Shown here: in pieces, positions 45,155 to 53,697 of the stretch
Position numbering within the stretch: position 1 is the stretch's first letter
Layout: each line of letters begins with the position of its first letter
DNA from: an uncultured Clostridia bacterium
GTDB lineage: Bacteria > Bacillota > Clostridia > Christensenellales > CAG-917
Assembly (NCBI GenBank): GCA_944358385.1
Contig: CALVQW010000002.1
Location: 1-64,000 of the forward strand
Direction: 5' to 3'
Length of the DNA stretch: 64,000 nucleotides
Position numbers and translations under genes: made by a program
Notes under the pieces: generated by a model
Seen by the model: only the letters and a program-made list of their open reading frames with translations
Told to the model about the DNA's origin: nothing
Databases searched by the model: none

Positions 45155-46417
45155 TCACACCTCCGGGCAGGCAAGTTCGCCCTTTATCGCGCTTTCCGCA
45201 GCGACGTAGGGGGAGGCGAGATAGACCTCGCTGGATGCCGCGCCCATGCGTCCCACGAAGTTGCGGTTGGTGGTGGCGACTGCGCGTTCGCCCCCTGCAA
45301 GGATGCCCATATATCCGCCCAGGCAGGGACCGCACGTCGGGGTGGACACCGCCGCCCCGCTGTCAATGAATATCTCGGTCAACCCCTCTTGCAGGCATTG
45401 CCTGTACACTTCCTGCGTTGCGGGGATGACGATGCACCTCACGCCGTCCGCCACCTTGCGTCCCTTCATCACGCTTGCCGCCGCGCGCATGTCCGAGATG
45501 CGCCCGTTGGTGCAGCTGCCGATGACCACCTGGTCGATCTTCAAGCCTTCGGGGACGTCTTTGCCGAACGTCCGCACGTTGGAGGGAAGGTGGGGGAATG
45601 CGACGGTGGGGCGCAGGGAACTAAGGTAGAGAGTGACCGTACGCTCATACACCGCGTCCTCGTCCGCGGTGACGACATCTTCGGCGTCCGGTTTCACGCC
45701 GCGGGAGAGGAGATAGCTTTCACTCACGTCGTCGAGGGGGAAGAAGGCATTTTTCGCGCCGCATTCCACCGCCATATTCGCTATGGTCAGCCTGTCGTCC
45801 GCGGTGAGGGAGGCGATGTCGCCGAAAAATTCCAGCGACTTGTAAGTCGCGCCGTCCACGCCCAGCATGCCTATGATGGTGAGGACGACGTCCTTGCCCG
45901 TGACGAAGCGGGGGAGAGTGCCACTAAGCACTACTTTGATCGCGGAAGGAACTCTGAACCACAGCCTGCCCGTGAGCATTGCCGCCGCCATATCCGTCGA
46001 TCCCACACCCGTGGACACGCATCCGAGCGCGCCGTAGGTGCAGGTGTGGCTGTCCGCGCCTATGACGAGGGATGCGGGGCGGATGAGACCGAGTTCCGGA
46101 AGGAGAGCGTGTTCCACTCCCGAACAGCCGACGTCATAGAAGTGTTTTATGCCCTGTTCGCGTGCAAAATCGCGGACGATCTTGCACTGTTCGGCGGATT
46201 TGATGTCCTTTGCGGGCACGAAATGGTCGAGGACGAGGACGACTTTATCGGGGCATTTCACCCTGTCGCCCGCCTTTTTCATCTCTGCTATAGCCACGGG
46301 AGAGGTGATGTCGTTGCCGAGGATGAGATCGACGTCGGCGGTGATCAGCTCTCCCGCCGCGACGCTCTCCCTGCCCGTGTGTTTTGCGAAGATCTTTTGA
46401 GTTGCGGTCATTTTCAT
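45155..46417 (-). CDS. leuC: 3-Isopropylmalate dehydratase, large subunit
   Basis: 420 residues, the short bacterial/archaeal-type LeuC. Iron-sulfur ligands in GSCTNG and TPTCGPCLGG (three cysteines), plus the substrate residues around GADSHTCTYGALG. Forms the [4Fe-4S] isomerase with LeuD for 2-isopropylmalate; together with CimA in the same operon the pair should also isomerise citramalate. Confidence 0.95.
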   Translation of the reverse strand: MKMTATQKIFAKHTGRESVAAGELITADVDLILGNDITSPVAIAEMKKAGDRVKCPDKVVLVLDHFVPAKDIKSAEQCKIVRDFAREQGIKHFYDVGCSGVEHALLPELGLIRPASLVIGADSHTCTYGALGCVSTGVGSTDMAAAMLTGRLWFRVPSAIKVVLSGTLPRFVTGKDVVLTIIGMLGVDGATYKSLEFFGDIASLTADDRLTIANMAVECGAKNAFFPLDDVSESYLLSRGVKPDAEDVVTADEDAVYERTVTLYLSSLRPTVAFPHLPSNVRTFGKDVPEGLKIDQVVIGSCTNGRISDMRAAASVMKGRKVADGVRCIVIPATQEVYRQCLQEGLTEIFIDSGAAVSTPTCGPCLGGYMGILAGGERAVATTNRNFVGRMGAASSEVYLASPYVAAESAIKGELACPEV

Positions 46418-46424
46418 ATGCGCC

Positions 46425-47969
46425 TCATACGATGCGTCCTCTGCCCGTCAGCTTATATTCAAAGCTGTCGGTGAGGGCGTCCCAGCTCGCCTCGATGATG
46501 TCCGTCGAGACGCCCACCGTCGTCCAGGTGTCCTTCCTGTCCGTAGACGTGATGAGCACGCGGACGATCGCTCCCGTCGCGGCGGAGGAGTCCACCACGC
46601 GCACTTTGTAGTCTATGAGGGCGACCTTGCTTATGCTCGGAAAGTGCTTTACGAGGGCGGCGCGGAGAGCCTTGTCCAACGCGTTGACGGGGCCGTTGCC
46701 CGTCTCGGTGACGGAGGTGACCTCCCCGCCCACGCGGATGGCGACTTCCGCGGTGTTCACGCCGTCGGGTTTGACGGCTTTGATGCAATAATGTTCAAGC
46801 TCGAAGGAAGGTTCAAAGGAATTCATCACCCTTTCGGCGAGCAGCACGAAACTGCCGTCCGCGCCCTCGAACTGATAGCCTTTGAGTTCCATGAGCTTGA
46901 CCATGTCCAGGATCTCTTTGGTCTTGGGGTTGGTCTTGTCAAGGGTGGGGAAGAGGTGTTCCAGCTTTTTCGCCACCGCGCTCCTTCCCGCCACTTCGCT
47001 GAGGAGTATGCTGTCGCGGTTGCCCACCGCCGCGGGATCGACGTGTTCGAAGGTGCGGGGATCTTTGATGACCGCATCCGAGTGCATCCCCGCCTTGTGC
47101 GCGAAAGCCGCAGCCCCCACATAGGGCATGGCGGGATCGAGGTTGAGGTTGCTGATCTCCGCCACGGCGTGCGCGGTGCGGGTGAGGGCGGGAAGTTCCA
47201 CCGTATGTTCGCAGTCCCCGTGCAGCATTAGGTCGGCGATGATGGTGGAGAGATTGGCATTGCCGCACCTCTCTCCGAAGCCGAGGAAAGTGCCTTGCAC
47301 GTGCGTCGCGCCCGCGCGCACTCCCGCGAGCGATGATGCGACGGCAGTCCCCGTGTCGTTGTGGAAATGCACGCCCACTTTTGCGCTGCCGCCGAATTTT
47401 TCCGTCACGGCTTTCGTGAGAGCGTAGGCGCGTTCCGGGGAGACTCCGCCGTTGGTGTCGCAGAGGACGACGGTGTCCGCGCCCTCGCTTATGGCGGTTT
47501 CGAGACAGCGCATGGAGTAGGAAACGTCCTCCTCCGCGCCGTCGTAGAAGTGTTCCGCATCAAAGATGACACGGCGTCCGTGGCTTGCCAGGAAACGCAC
47601 GCTGTCGCCTATCATCCTGAGGTTCTCCTCCGGGGAGACGGCGAGCACCTCTTTCACCTGCGAGACACCCGCTTTGCCGAATATGCAGAGGGTGCGCGCG
47701 CCGGAATCCAGAAGTTTTCTCAACCCCTCGTCCTTTTCCGCGGGCATCCCTTTGCGGCAGGTGGAGCCGAAGGCGACCGCCTTTTCCGCCTTGCATTCCG
47801 CAAAAAACTCCGCATCTTTGGGGTTGGACGCGGGATCCCCGCCCTCGATGAGGTCGATGCCTATCAAGGAGAGCAGGGCAAAGATCTGCTTTTTGTCCGA
47901 GACGGAGTAGCTGATGCCTGCGGCTTGCGCGCCGTCGCGCAGAGTGGTGTCGTAAAATTCTATCCTCAT
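46425..47969 (-). CDS. cimA: (R)-Citramalate synthase
   Basis: 514 residues. Condenses pyruvate and acetyl-CoA to citramalate, the threonine-independent route to 2-oxobutyrate and isoleucine. DRE-TIM metallolyase with DTTLRDGAQAAGISYS (LeuA has GEQSPG there), GVHFHNDTGTAVASSLAG and HKAGMHSDAVIKDP; a C-terminal regulatory domain follows residue 390. The GAQAAG/SYSV signature and length distinguish it from LeuA next door. It lies between leuA and leuC. Confidence 0.92.
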   Translation of the reverse strand: MRIEFYDTTLRDGAQAAGISYSVSDKKQIFALLSLIGIDLIEGGDPASNPKDAEFFAECKAEKAVAFGSTCRKGMPAEKDEGLRKLLDSGARTLCIFGKAGVSQVKEVLAVSPEENLRMIGDSVRFLASHGRRVIFDAEHFYDGAEEDVSYSMRCLETAISEGADTVVLCDTNGGVSPERAYALTKAVTEKFGGSAKVGVHFHNDTGTAVASSLAGVRAGATHVQGTFLGFGERCGNANLSTIIADLMLHGDCEHTVELPALTRTAHAVAEISNLNLDPAMPYVGAAAFAHKAGMHSDAVIKDPRTFEHVDPAAVGNRDSILLSEVAGRSAVAKKLEHLFPTLDKTNPKTKEILDMVKLMELKGYQFEGADGSFVLLAERVMNSFEPSFELEHYCIKAVKPDGVNTAEVAIRVGGEVTSVTETGNGPVNALDKALRAALVKHFPSISKVALIDYKVRVVDSSAATGAIVRVLITSTDRKDTWTTVGVSTDIIEASWDALTDSFEYKLTGRGRIV

Positions 47970-47970
47970 A

Positions 47971-49497
47971 TCACTCCTCTTGCAGCAGCTTGTTGGTGGC
48001 GTTGATGTAGGCGATGAGGGAAGCCTCCAAAACGTCGGTGGAGATGCCTTTGCCCGTCATGATTTTGCCGTCCTCGGGGGAGGCGAGCTTTACGGTCGCT
48101 TCACCGAGAGCGTCCTTGCCTTCCGAGACGGAGTGCACCTGATAGTCCACCAGCTTGAAGTTCTGCCCCGTGAGGGAATTGATGGCTTTGAAGCCCGCAT
48201 CCACAGGGCCGTCTCCCGTCATCCTGTCCGTATGCACCTTGCCGTCCGCTTCCAGCGAAACGATGGCAGAGGCGGAGTCCTTATAGGCGGTCACCTCATA
48301 GTCTTTGAGGGCGTAGATGCGTTTGACTTTGCGGCGGTAAAGCCCTGAGAGGAGCGCGTCGATATCCTCGCGCGTGACCTCTTTTTTGCGGTCGGCGAGT
48401 TCCTTATATCTGGGGAAGTAGGCGGCTATCTGTTCCTTGGTGAGGATATAGCCCATCTCGTCGAGAAGTTCCTGAAACGCATGTTTACCGCTGTGTTTGC
48501 CGAGGAAAAGTGCGTTTTCGGGCACTCCGATGTCCTTCGGACTCATGATCTCGTAGGTGGCTTTGTTGGCGAGGACGCCGTGCTGGTGTATGCCGGACTC
48601 GTGCTGGAAAGCGTTTTTGCCCACCACCGCTTTGTTGGGAGGGAGCTTGATGCCCACGATGCCGCTCACCAGCCTGCTCACGCGGTAGATGAGCTGCGTC
48701 TCCACATCCGTATAAAGACCGAGCGTCTCGCCGCGGGTGCGGACGGTCATCACCACTTCTTCGAGAGCGGCGTTGCCCGCGCGTTCGCCTATGCCGTTGA
48801 CGGTGCACTCTATCTGCGTTGCCCCCGCCTCCGCCGCCGCGACGGAATTCGCCGTCGCCATGCCGAGGTCGTTGTGGCAATGCACGGAGATGTCCGCGCG
48901 GTCTATGCCCGGGACGTTGGCGCGGATGTACGTTATCATCGCTTTCATCTCGTCCGGGGTGGCGTAGCCCACGGTGTCGGGGAAATTGAGCGTGGTCGCC
49001 CCCGCGTCAAGTGCGGTGCGCGCGGCTTTTGCCAGGAACTCGTGGGGAGTGCGGCTCGCGTCCTCGAAGGAGAACTCCACGTCCGCGGCAAGGGAGCGGG
49101 CGTACTCCGTGTGGGAGCGGATCATTTCTATCGCCGTCTTCTCGTCTATGCGCAGCTTATATTCGAGGTGTATGGGAGAGGTGGCGAGGAAGATGTGGAT
49201 GCGCGGATGCGCCGCGTCCTTCACCGCCTCCCAGCCCCTGTCTATGTCCTCTTTCCTGCAACGGCAGAGGGCGGCGACGGTGGCGCGCTTCACGACGGCG
49301 GCGATCTCCTTCACCGCCTTGAACTCGCCCTCGCTCGCGGCAGGGAACCCCGCCTCAATGACGTCCACACCGAGGGCTTCCAAAGCCTCGGCGACGTCGA
49401 GTTTCTCGTTGATGTGCATGCTGCACCCCGGCGACTGCTCGCCGTCGCGCAGGGTGGTGTCGAATATCTTTATCTTTCGCTTCGCGTTTTCGCTCAT
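47971..49497 (-). CDS. leuA: 2-Isopropylmalate synthase
   Basis: 508 residues from the ATG at 49497 ([20 protein letters not shown]). The frame is open upstream to an ATG at 49611, but that would add 38 Lys/Asn-rich residues coded by a short tandem repeat, so I prefer the internal start; its SD is weak (GGAAAG). Condenses acetyl-CoA with 2-oxoisovalerate. [26 protein letters not shown] and HESGIHQHG mark the catalytic domain; the C-terminal domain (about 390-508) carries leucine feedback. Confidence 0.94.
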   Translation of the reverse strand: MSENAKRKIKIFDTTLRDGEQSPGCSMHINEKLDVAEALEALGVDVIEAGFPAASEGEFKAVKEIAAVVKRATVAALCRCRKEDIDRGWEAVKDAAHPRIHIFLATSPIHLEYKLRIDEKTAIEMIRSHTEYARSLAADVEFSFEDASRTPHEFLAKAARTALDAGATTLNFPDTVGYATPDEMKAMITYIRANVPGIDRADISVHCHNDLGMATANSVAAAEAGATQIECTVNGIGERAGNAALEEVVMTVRTRGETLGLYTDVETQLIYRVSRLVSGIVGIKLPPNKAVVGKNAFQHESGIHQHGVLANKATYEIMSPKDIGVPENALFLGKHSGKHAFQELLDEMGYILTKEQIAAYFPRYKELADRKKEVTREDIDALLSGLYRRKVKRIYALKDYEVTAYKDSASAIVSLEADGKVHTDRMTGDGPVDAGFKAINSLTGQNFKLVDYQVHSVSEGKDALGEATVKLASPEDGKIMTGKGISTDVLEASLIAYINATNKLLQEE

Positions 49498-49500
49498 ATG

Positions 49501-49605
49501 GTTCGTCTTTCCGTTCTTCCCGTTTGCTTTCCGTTTTTTTATGTTGCTTTCCGTTGTTCCCGTTCGTTTTGGGTTGCTTTCCGTTCGCTTTTCGTTCGCT
49601 TGCGG
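49501..49605. repeat. Degenerate 10/20-base tandem repeat in the leuA leader
   Basis: CTTTCCGT recurs at 49507, 49527, 49547 and 49577 with GTTCG/CCCGTT spacers, giving a periodicity of ten bases over about 100 bases. On the leuA strand it reads ACGGAAAGCAAC-like units. It lies just upstream of the preferred leuA start and could be read either as a leader or as a lysine-rich N-terminal extension. The remainder of 49498-49744 holds no gene. Confidence 0.55.
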
Positions 49606-49744
49606 TGTCATCCGCCGCAGTCCGCGCGGCGTGTTTCGCTCCTTTCCGCTCCCTTCCGCGGAATTATACCGTCTGCGAATGATGACAAAATCCGGAGTTT
49701 ATTGTCGGATCTTGTCATATAAAGCGGGTTTTGTGCGGTTTTTG

Positions 49745-50266
49745 TCAGTCCTCCGACTTCTTGCTTCCTGCCAGACTGCCCGCGCCGCGTTCCAGAGCCG
49801 CGCCGCCCGTGCGCGCCATTTCAAGTATGCCGTATTCGCCCAGGATGCGCACGAAGTTGTCCACTTTGTCCGTGGAGCCTGTGAGTTCCAGCATCATGCT
49901 TTCGGCGGTGACGTCGATGGCTTTCGCGCCGAAGAGGGCGATGAGGTCCGCGATCTCGCTGCGCTTTGCGCCGCCCGCCGCCACCTTGATGAGCAGCAGT
50001 TCCCTTGTCGCCACCTTGACGGGATCGAAGTCCATCACCTTCACCACGTCCTCCTGTTTTTCCAGCTGCGCGACGATCTGTTTCACCGTGGCGGGGGTGG
50101 CGTTGACGGTGATGGTCATTCTGGACCAACTGTCGTCCTCCGTCGCGCACACGGTCAAGCCGTCGATGTTGTATCCGCGGCGGGAGAAAAGTCCCGCAAT
50201 GCGGGAGAGCACGCCGGGCTGGTTGTTGACGAGAATGGAGATGATCTGTCTTGTCGAGTTGTCCAT
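49745..50266 (-). CDS. ilvN: Acetolactate synthase, small regulatory subunit
   Basis: 173 residues from the ATG at 50266 (SD TAAGGAG overlapping the ilvB stop). N-terminal ACT domain ISILVNNQPGVLSRIAGLFS with RRGYNIDGLTV, then the ALS small-subunit C-terminal domain (TRELLLIKVAA). It gives valine feedback on IlvB, whose gene ends eight bases upstream. Confidence 0.95.
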   Translation of the reverse strand: MDNSTRQIISILVNNQPGVLSRIAGLFSRRGYNIDGLTVCATEDDSWSRMTITVNATPATVKQIVAQLEKQEDVVKVMDFDPVKVATRELLLIKVAAGGAKRSEIADLIALFGAKAIDVTAESMMLELTGSTDKVDNFVRILGEYGILEMARTGGAALERGAGSLAGSKKSED

Positions 50267-50274
50267 AACGCTCC

Positions 50275-51843
50275 TTATATCCCCGTATTGATGGGGAGCT
50301 TGAAATCTATGACGACGGGCAGAGGGCCGTCGAGGGCGTTTTTCACTGCCTCGTCCACGTCCTCTTCCTCCGTGACTGTGACGCCTCTCGCGCCCATGGA
50401 ACGGGCGAGTGCGGCGTAGTCCACGTTGAGGTAGAGCGCGTTCACGCCCGATCCTTTCACTTTTCGCGCGGTCTGCAATTTTCTTATCATCCCCAGCGCG
50501 TTGTTGTTCATGACGGCGACCACGAGGGGGACATGGTGTTTGACTGCGGTGGTCAGCTCGTTCATATTCATGTTGAAGGAGCCGTCCCCCGTCACGACGA
50601 GGCAGGTGTCTCCGCTCGCAAAATGCGCGCCTATCGCCGCCCCCATGCCGAAGCCCATCGCTCCCAGCCCTCCGCTGGTGAGGAAACGGCGGGGAGTGCG
50701 GATGATCGCATTGTGCGCCGCCCACTCCTGATGCATCCCCACATCCGTGGTGACGGTGACGTCGCCAAGCTCGCGGGTGAGCGCGCGGATGATGCGCGTG
50801 CCTCGGTTTTCCTCCGCCATGTCGGGGAGAGAAGTGTAGTCCCACTCCGCCTCCTCCTTCTCCGCGACGAGGGGGAGGAGAGCGTCGAGAGCGAGAGCCG
50901 CGTCTCCCACCACCGAGAGTGCGGCGAGGATGTTTTTGTCTATCTCCGCTCTGTCGGAGTCGAATTGCAGGAGAGGGATGCGCTTTTTTCTCAGCACGCC
51001 GAACGCGCCGTATCTGCTGTTGAAGCGCGCGCCCACCGTGACGAAGAGGTCGCATTCCGCAATGGCGGCTGCGGCTTTGGCGTTGGTGTCAGACAGCACG
51101 CCCAGAAAATGCGGGTAGTCGGGCGGGCAGCACCCTATGCCCATATACGTGGTGACGACGGGAGCTTTGATGAGTCCCGCAAGCTTCATGAGAGAGGTCT
51201 CCGCTCCCGCGGCAGCCGCTCCGCCGCCCGCGTAGATGACGGGCTTTTTAGCCGCGGCAATGAGTGCGGCTGCGCGTTCGATGTCCGTCTCGGAAGGGGA
51301 GAGGGGGAGAGGACGCTCCTGCTCCGCAGGCTCATATTCCGCCGCGCAGTCCAGGATGTCCGAGGGTATGTCGATGAGCACGGGACCTTTCCTGCCGCTT
51401 TCCGCAAGGGCGAAAGCCCTCCTCACCGCGGGCGCGATCTCCGACGCGCTCTTCACGATGATGCCGTACTTGGTCACGGGCATGGACACGTCAAAGATGT
51501 CCACTTCCTGAAAGCTGTCGTGCCCCAGCTGCGCGAGAGGGACGTTGCCCGTGACGGCAACGAGAGGGATGCTGTCCATATATGCGTCCGCAAGCCCCGT
51601 CACCAGGTTGGTGGCACCGGGGCCGGATGTCGCCAGCACCACGCCCGCGCGTCCGCTCCGCCTCGCATAACCCTCGGCGGCGAAACACGCTCCCTGTTCG
51701 TGCGCGGTGAGGACATGGCGTATGGACGAGAGCGCGAGCGCGTCATAGACGGAAAGGATGCTCGCCCCCGGATAGCCGAAGATGTTGCGCACGCCCTGTT
51801 CCTCAAGGGCGGCGACAAGGATGTTTGCACCGCTCAGCAGCAT
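50275..51843 (-). CDS. ilvB: Acetolactate synthase, large catalytic subunit
   Basis: 522 residues, SD CGGGAGACC. ThDP enzyme making acetolactate and acetohydroxybutyrate. N-terminal FGYPGASILSVYDAL and AHEQGACFAAEGYAR (catalytic Glu), and the ThDP/Mg motif GDGSFNMNMNELTT near the end. Slightly shorter than the usual 550-570. First gene of the operon; ilvC and ilvD are not in the window. Confidence 0.94.
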   Translation of the reverse strand: MLLSGANILVAALEEQGVRNIFGYPGASILSVYDALALSSIRHVLTAHEQGACFAAEGYARRSGRAGVVLATSGPGATNLVTGLADAYMDSIPLVAVTGNVPLAQLGHDSFQEVDIFDVSMPVTKYGIIVKSASEIAPAVRRAFALAESGRKGPVLIDIPSDILDCAAEYEPAEQERPLPLSPSETDIERAAALIAAAKKPVIYAGGGAAAAGAETSLMKLAGLIKAPVVTTYMGIGCCPPDYPHFLGVLSDTNAKAAAAIAECDLFVTVGARFNSRYGAFGVLRKKRIPLLQFDSDRAEIDKNILAALSVVGDAALALDALLPLVAEKEEAEWDYTSLPDMAEENRGTRIIRALTRELGDVTVTTDVGMHQEWAAHNAIIRTPRRFLTSGGLGAMGFGMGAAIGAHFASGDTCLVVTGDGSFNMNMNELTTAVKHHVPLVVAVMNNNALGMIRKLQTARKVKGSGVNALYLNVDYAALARSMGARGVTVTEEEDVDEAVKNALDGPLPVVIDFKLPINTGI

Positions 51844-51892
51844 AGGTCTCCCGCGTGCGTCACGCGCACGCTTTAACTCCTCGATTTAATGA

Positions 51893-51905
51893 TGATATAC
51901 TATCA
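51893..51905. promoter_or_regulatory. Palindrome in the ilvB promoter region
   Basis: TGATA-TAC-TATCA, a 5-3-5 dyad in an AT-rich stretch about 50 bases before the ilvB ATG. A candidate operator for the branched-chain operon; no T-box elements are visible in the leader. Confidence 0.4.
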
Positions 51906-51975
51906 CTTAATTTTATAACACGCGCGCCCGCCCGTCAAGAAAAACCCGCATTTTGCGCCCGTCCGCGGCGCATAT

Positions 51976-52089
51976 TTGCATAAAAACAAATGATTTTTGC
52001 ATAATATGCGCCACATTTTGCAAAAAAGCGCGCATAATGCGAAAATTTATGCAAAATCGTTTGCGTTTTATAAAACGGGGTGGTAGTAT
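51976..52089 (+). promoter_or_regulatory. Promoter of the amino-acid ABC operon with repeated TTGCATAA sites
   Basis: TTGCGT (52061-52066) and TAGTAT (52084-52089) with a 17-base spacer. Upstream are TTGCATAA at 51976 and 51997 (21 bases apart), GCGCATAATGCG near 52030 and the inverted TTATGCAA at 52047. Repeated half-sites on one helix face suggest a regulator such as an ArgR-type protein; the assignment is speculative. Confidence 0.5.
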
Positions 52090-52123
52090 GTGTGCATATC
52101 AAGATCCAATATGGAGGCAATGT

Positions 52124-52972
52124 ATGAAGAAATTTGGCAAAATAATGGTGATCGTGCTTGCACTCGCCACTCTCGTCGGCGCCTGCTTCGCCTTCGCCGC
52201 GTGCAATGATAACAGCGTCAAGATCGGAGCGCAGCAGGGCACAACGGGCCTGTTCTATTTGCAGGGCAATGCCGATATGAATTTCAGCGGCTATTCCAAC
52301 ATTTCCGCGAAGTCTTATGACAGCATAGGACAGGCGGTGCAAGATATGATCAACGGCAACATTTCTTACGTTGTCGGTGATGTCGAGGTCGCAAAAGCGG
52401 CGGCGGCAGACGTCGGCGGTGCGCACATCATCGACATCCCGCTCAGCACCGAGCAGTATGCGATCGGCGTTGACAAAGCACAGCCCGAATTGCTTGCCGA
52501 CATCAACGAAGTGCTTGCGGAAATGAAGGCGGACGGTTCTCTTGCGGAGATCATCGCAAATTACGACAACGAGGACTATGAACCTGTCGGTGTGCCCGCA
52601 GGTGTGCAGGACAGCAGCAAGAATCAGCTCGTTCTCGCAACCAATGCGGAATTCGCGCCGTTTGAGTCCAAGCAGGGCGAACTCTTTGTCGGCATCGACA
52701 TCGAGATAGCGAAGCGCATTGCGGACGAGCTTGGCATGGAACTCGTCATCAAAGACATGGAGTTTGACTCCGTTGTGACTTCCGTCGGCAAGAACGGCAT
52801 TGACATCGCGCTCGCCGGTCTCACCGTCACCGAGTCCCGCAAGGTTTCCGTGACTTTCTCCGACTCCTATTATGACGGATCTTATCAGGTCATCATAGTG
52901 AAGGACGGCGACACGACCTTTGACGGCTGCACCACGAAAGAGGACGTCGAGAACATCTTGAAGTCCCTGTAA
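52124..52972 (+). CDS. Amino-acid ABC transporter binding lipoprotein, apparently circularly permuted
   Basis: 282 residues from the ATG at 52124 (SD TGGAGG). Lipoprotein signal with Cys21 or Cys27 as anchor. The mature part starts with what is normally the C-terminal half of a polar-amino-acid binding protein: KIGAQQGTTG (33-42), AVQDMINGNISYVVGD (71-86) and the last helices LLADINEVLAEMKADGSLAE (123-142). After a linker (about 150-167) comes the normal N-terminal half: LVLATNAEFAPFE (169-181), VGIDIEIAKRIADELGMEL (189-207), GIDIALAGLTVTESRK (225-240, ligand Arg239), ending DVENILKSL, which usually runs straight into the QGTTG half. The reading frame is intact and followed by permease and ATPase genes. 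Confidence 0.88.
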   Translation: MKKFGKIMVIVLALATLVGACFAFAACNDNSVKIGAQQGTTGLFYLQGNADMNFSGYSNISAKSYDSIGQAVQDMINGNISYVVGDVEVAKAAAADVGGAHIIDIPLSTEQYAIGVDKAQPELLADINEVLAEMKADGSLAEIIANYDNEDYEPVGVPAGVQDSSKNQLVLATNAEFAPFESKQGELFVGIDIEIAKRIADELGMELVIKDMEFDSVVTSVGKNGIDIALAGLTVTESRKVSVTFSDSYYDGSYQVIIVKDGDTTFDGCTTKEDVENILKSL

Positions 52973-52983
52973 AAGGATGAGTT

Positions 52984-53697
52984 ATGGCCGATAAATGGCA
53001 ATTATTCGTTGAACAATTCGTAACATATGGAGGCTATCGAACAGTACTCGATGGCCTCTATGCTACGATAATAATCGCGGTCGGGGGACTTCTCATCGGC
53101 ATAGTCATCGGTATGCTGATAGCAATGACGAAAGTCGTCCCTAAATATTCTGCTTTTGTGAAAACATTGAGCAGGATTTCCGACGTTTATGTGGGCTTTT
53201 TCCGCGGCACTCCTATGGTGGTTCAGCTTTTGCTGGTTTACTATGTGCTGTTGCCCGCAATGGGAGTGCGCATCGACAGTGCGGTCGTAGTCGCCGTCAT
53301 AGTGTTCGGTCTCAACAGTGGCGCGTATGTTTCAGAGATAATGCGTAGCGGTATCAATTCCGTCGATCAGGGACAGCTTGAGGCGGGCAGAGCACTTGGA
53401 CTCAGCTATCCGACGGCGATGCTCCGCATAGTTATCCCGCAGGCGATCAAGAACATCATCCCCACGCTGGGCAACGAATTTATCGTATTGGTGAAGGAGA
53501 CTTCCGTCACAAGTTTCATTACGGTCGTCGATCTGACCAAGGCGTTCCGCGGTATTGCGAGTGCAAACTATGAGTACATAATCCCGTATCTCATGCTTGC
53601 GGCGTTCTATCTCGTCATCGTCATCATCATCACCATTCTCATTAGATTTATCGAAAGGAGGTTTGCCAAGAGTGACAGAAGAGTTGCTTCAAAATGA
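52984..53697 (+). CDS. Amino-acid ABC transporter permease (HisM/GlnP type)
   Basis: 237 residues, SD AAAAGGATGAG. About five helices; [17 protein letters not shown] and the EAA loop [22 protein letters not shown] are standard for polar-amino-acid importers. Starts 11 bases after the binding-protein gene; the ATPase gene overlaps its end by 26 bases. The single permease gene suggests a homodimeric channel. Confidence 0.93.
   Translation: MADKWQLFVEQFVTYGGYRTVLDGLYATIIIAVGGLLIGIVIGMLIAMTKVVPKYSAFVKTLSRISDVYVGFFRGTPMVVQLLLVYYVLLPAMGVRIDSAVVVAVIVFGLNSGAYVSEIMRSGINSVDQGQLEAGRALGLSYPTAMLRIVIPQAIKNIIPTLGNEFIVLVKETSVTSFITVVDLTKAFRGIASANYEYIIPYLMLAAFYLVIVIIITILIRFIERRFAKSDRRVASK

Noticed and set aside
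45083-46474. 463-codon plus-strand ORF opposite leuC
   Set aside because: Antisense to a fully conserved LeuC; shadow caused by third-position GC bias.
49501-49605. CRISPR-like array before leuA
   Set aside because: Repeat units are 8-10 bases with similarly short spacers and no cas genes; it is a degenerate tandem repeat.
49498-51960. T-box leader for the leu/ilv operon
   Set aside because: Leaders before ilvB and leuA lack T-box motifs; only a short palindrome and a simple repeat are seen.
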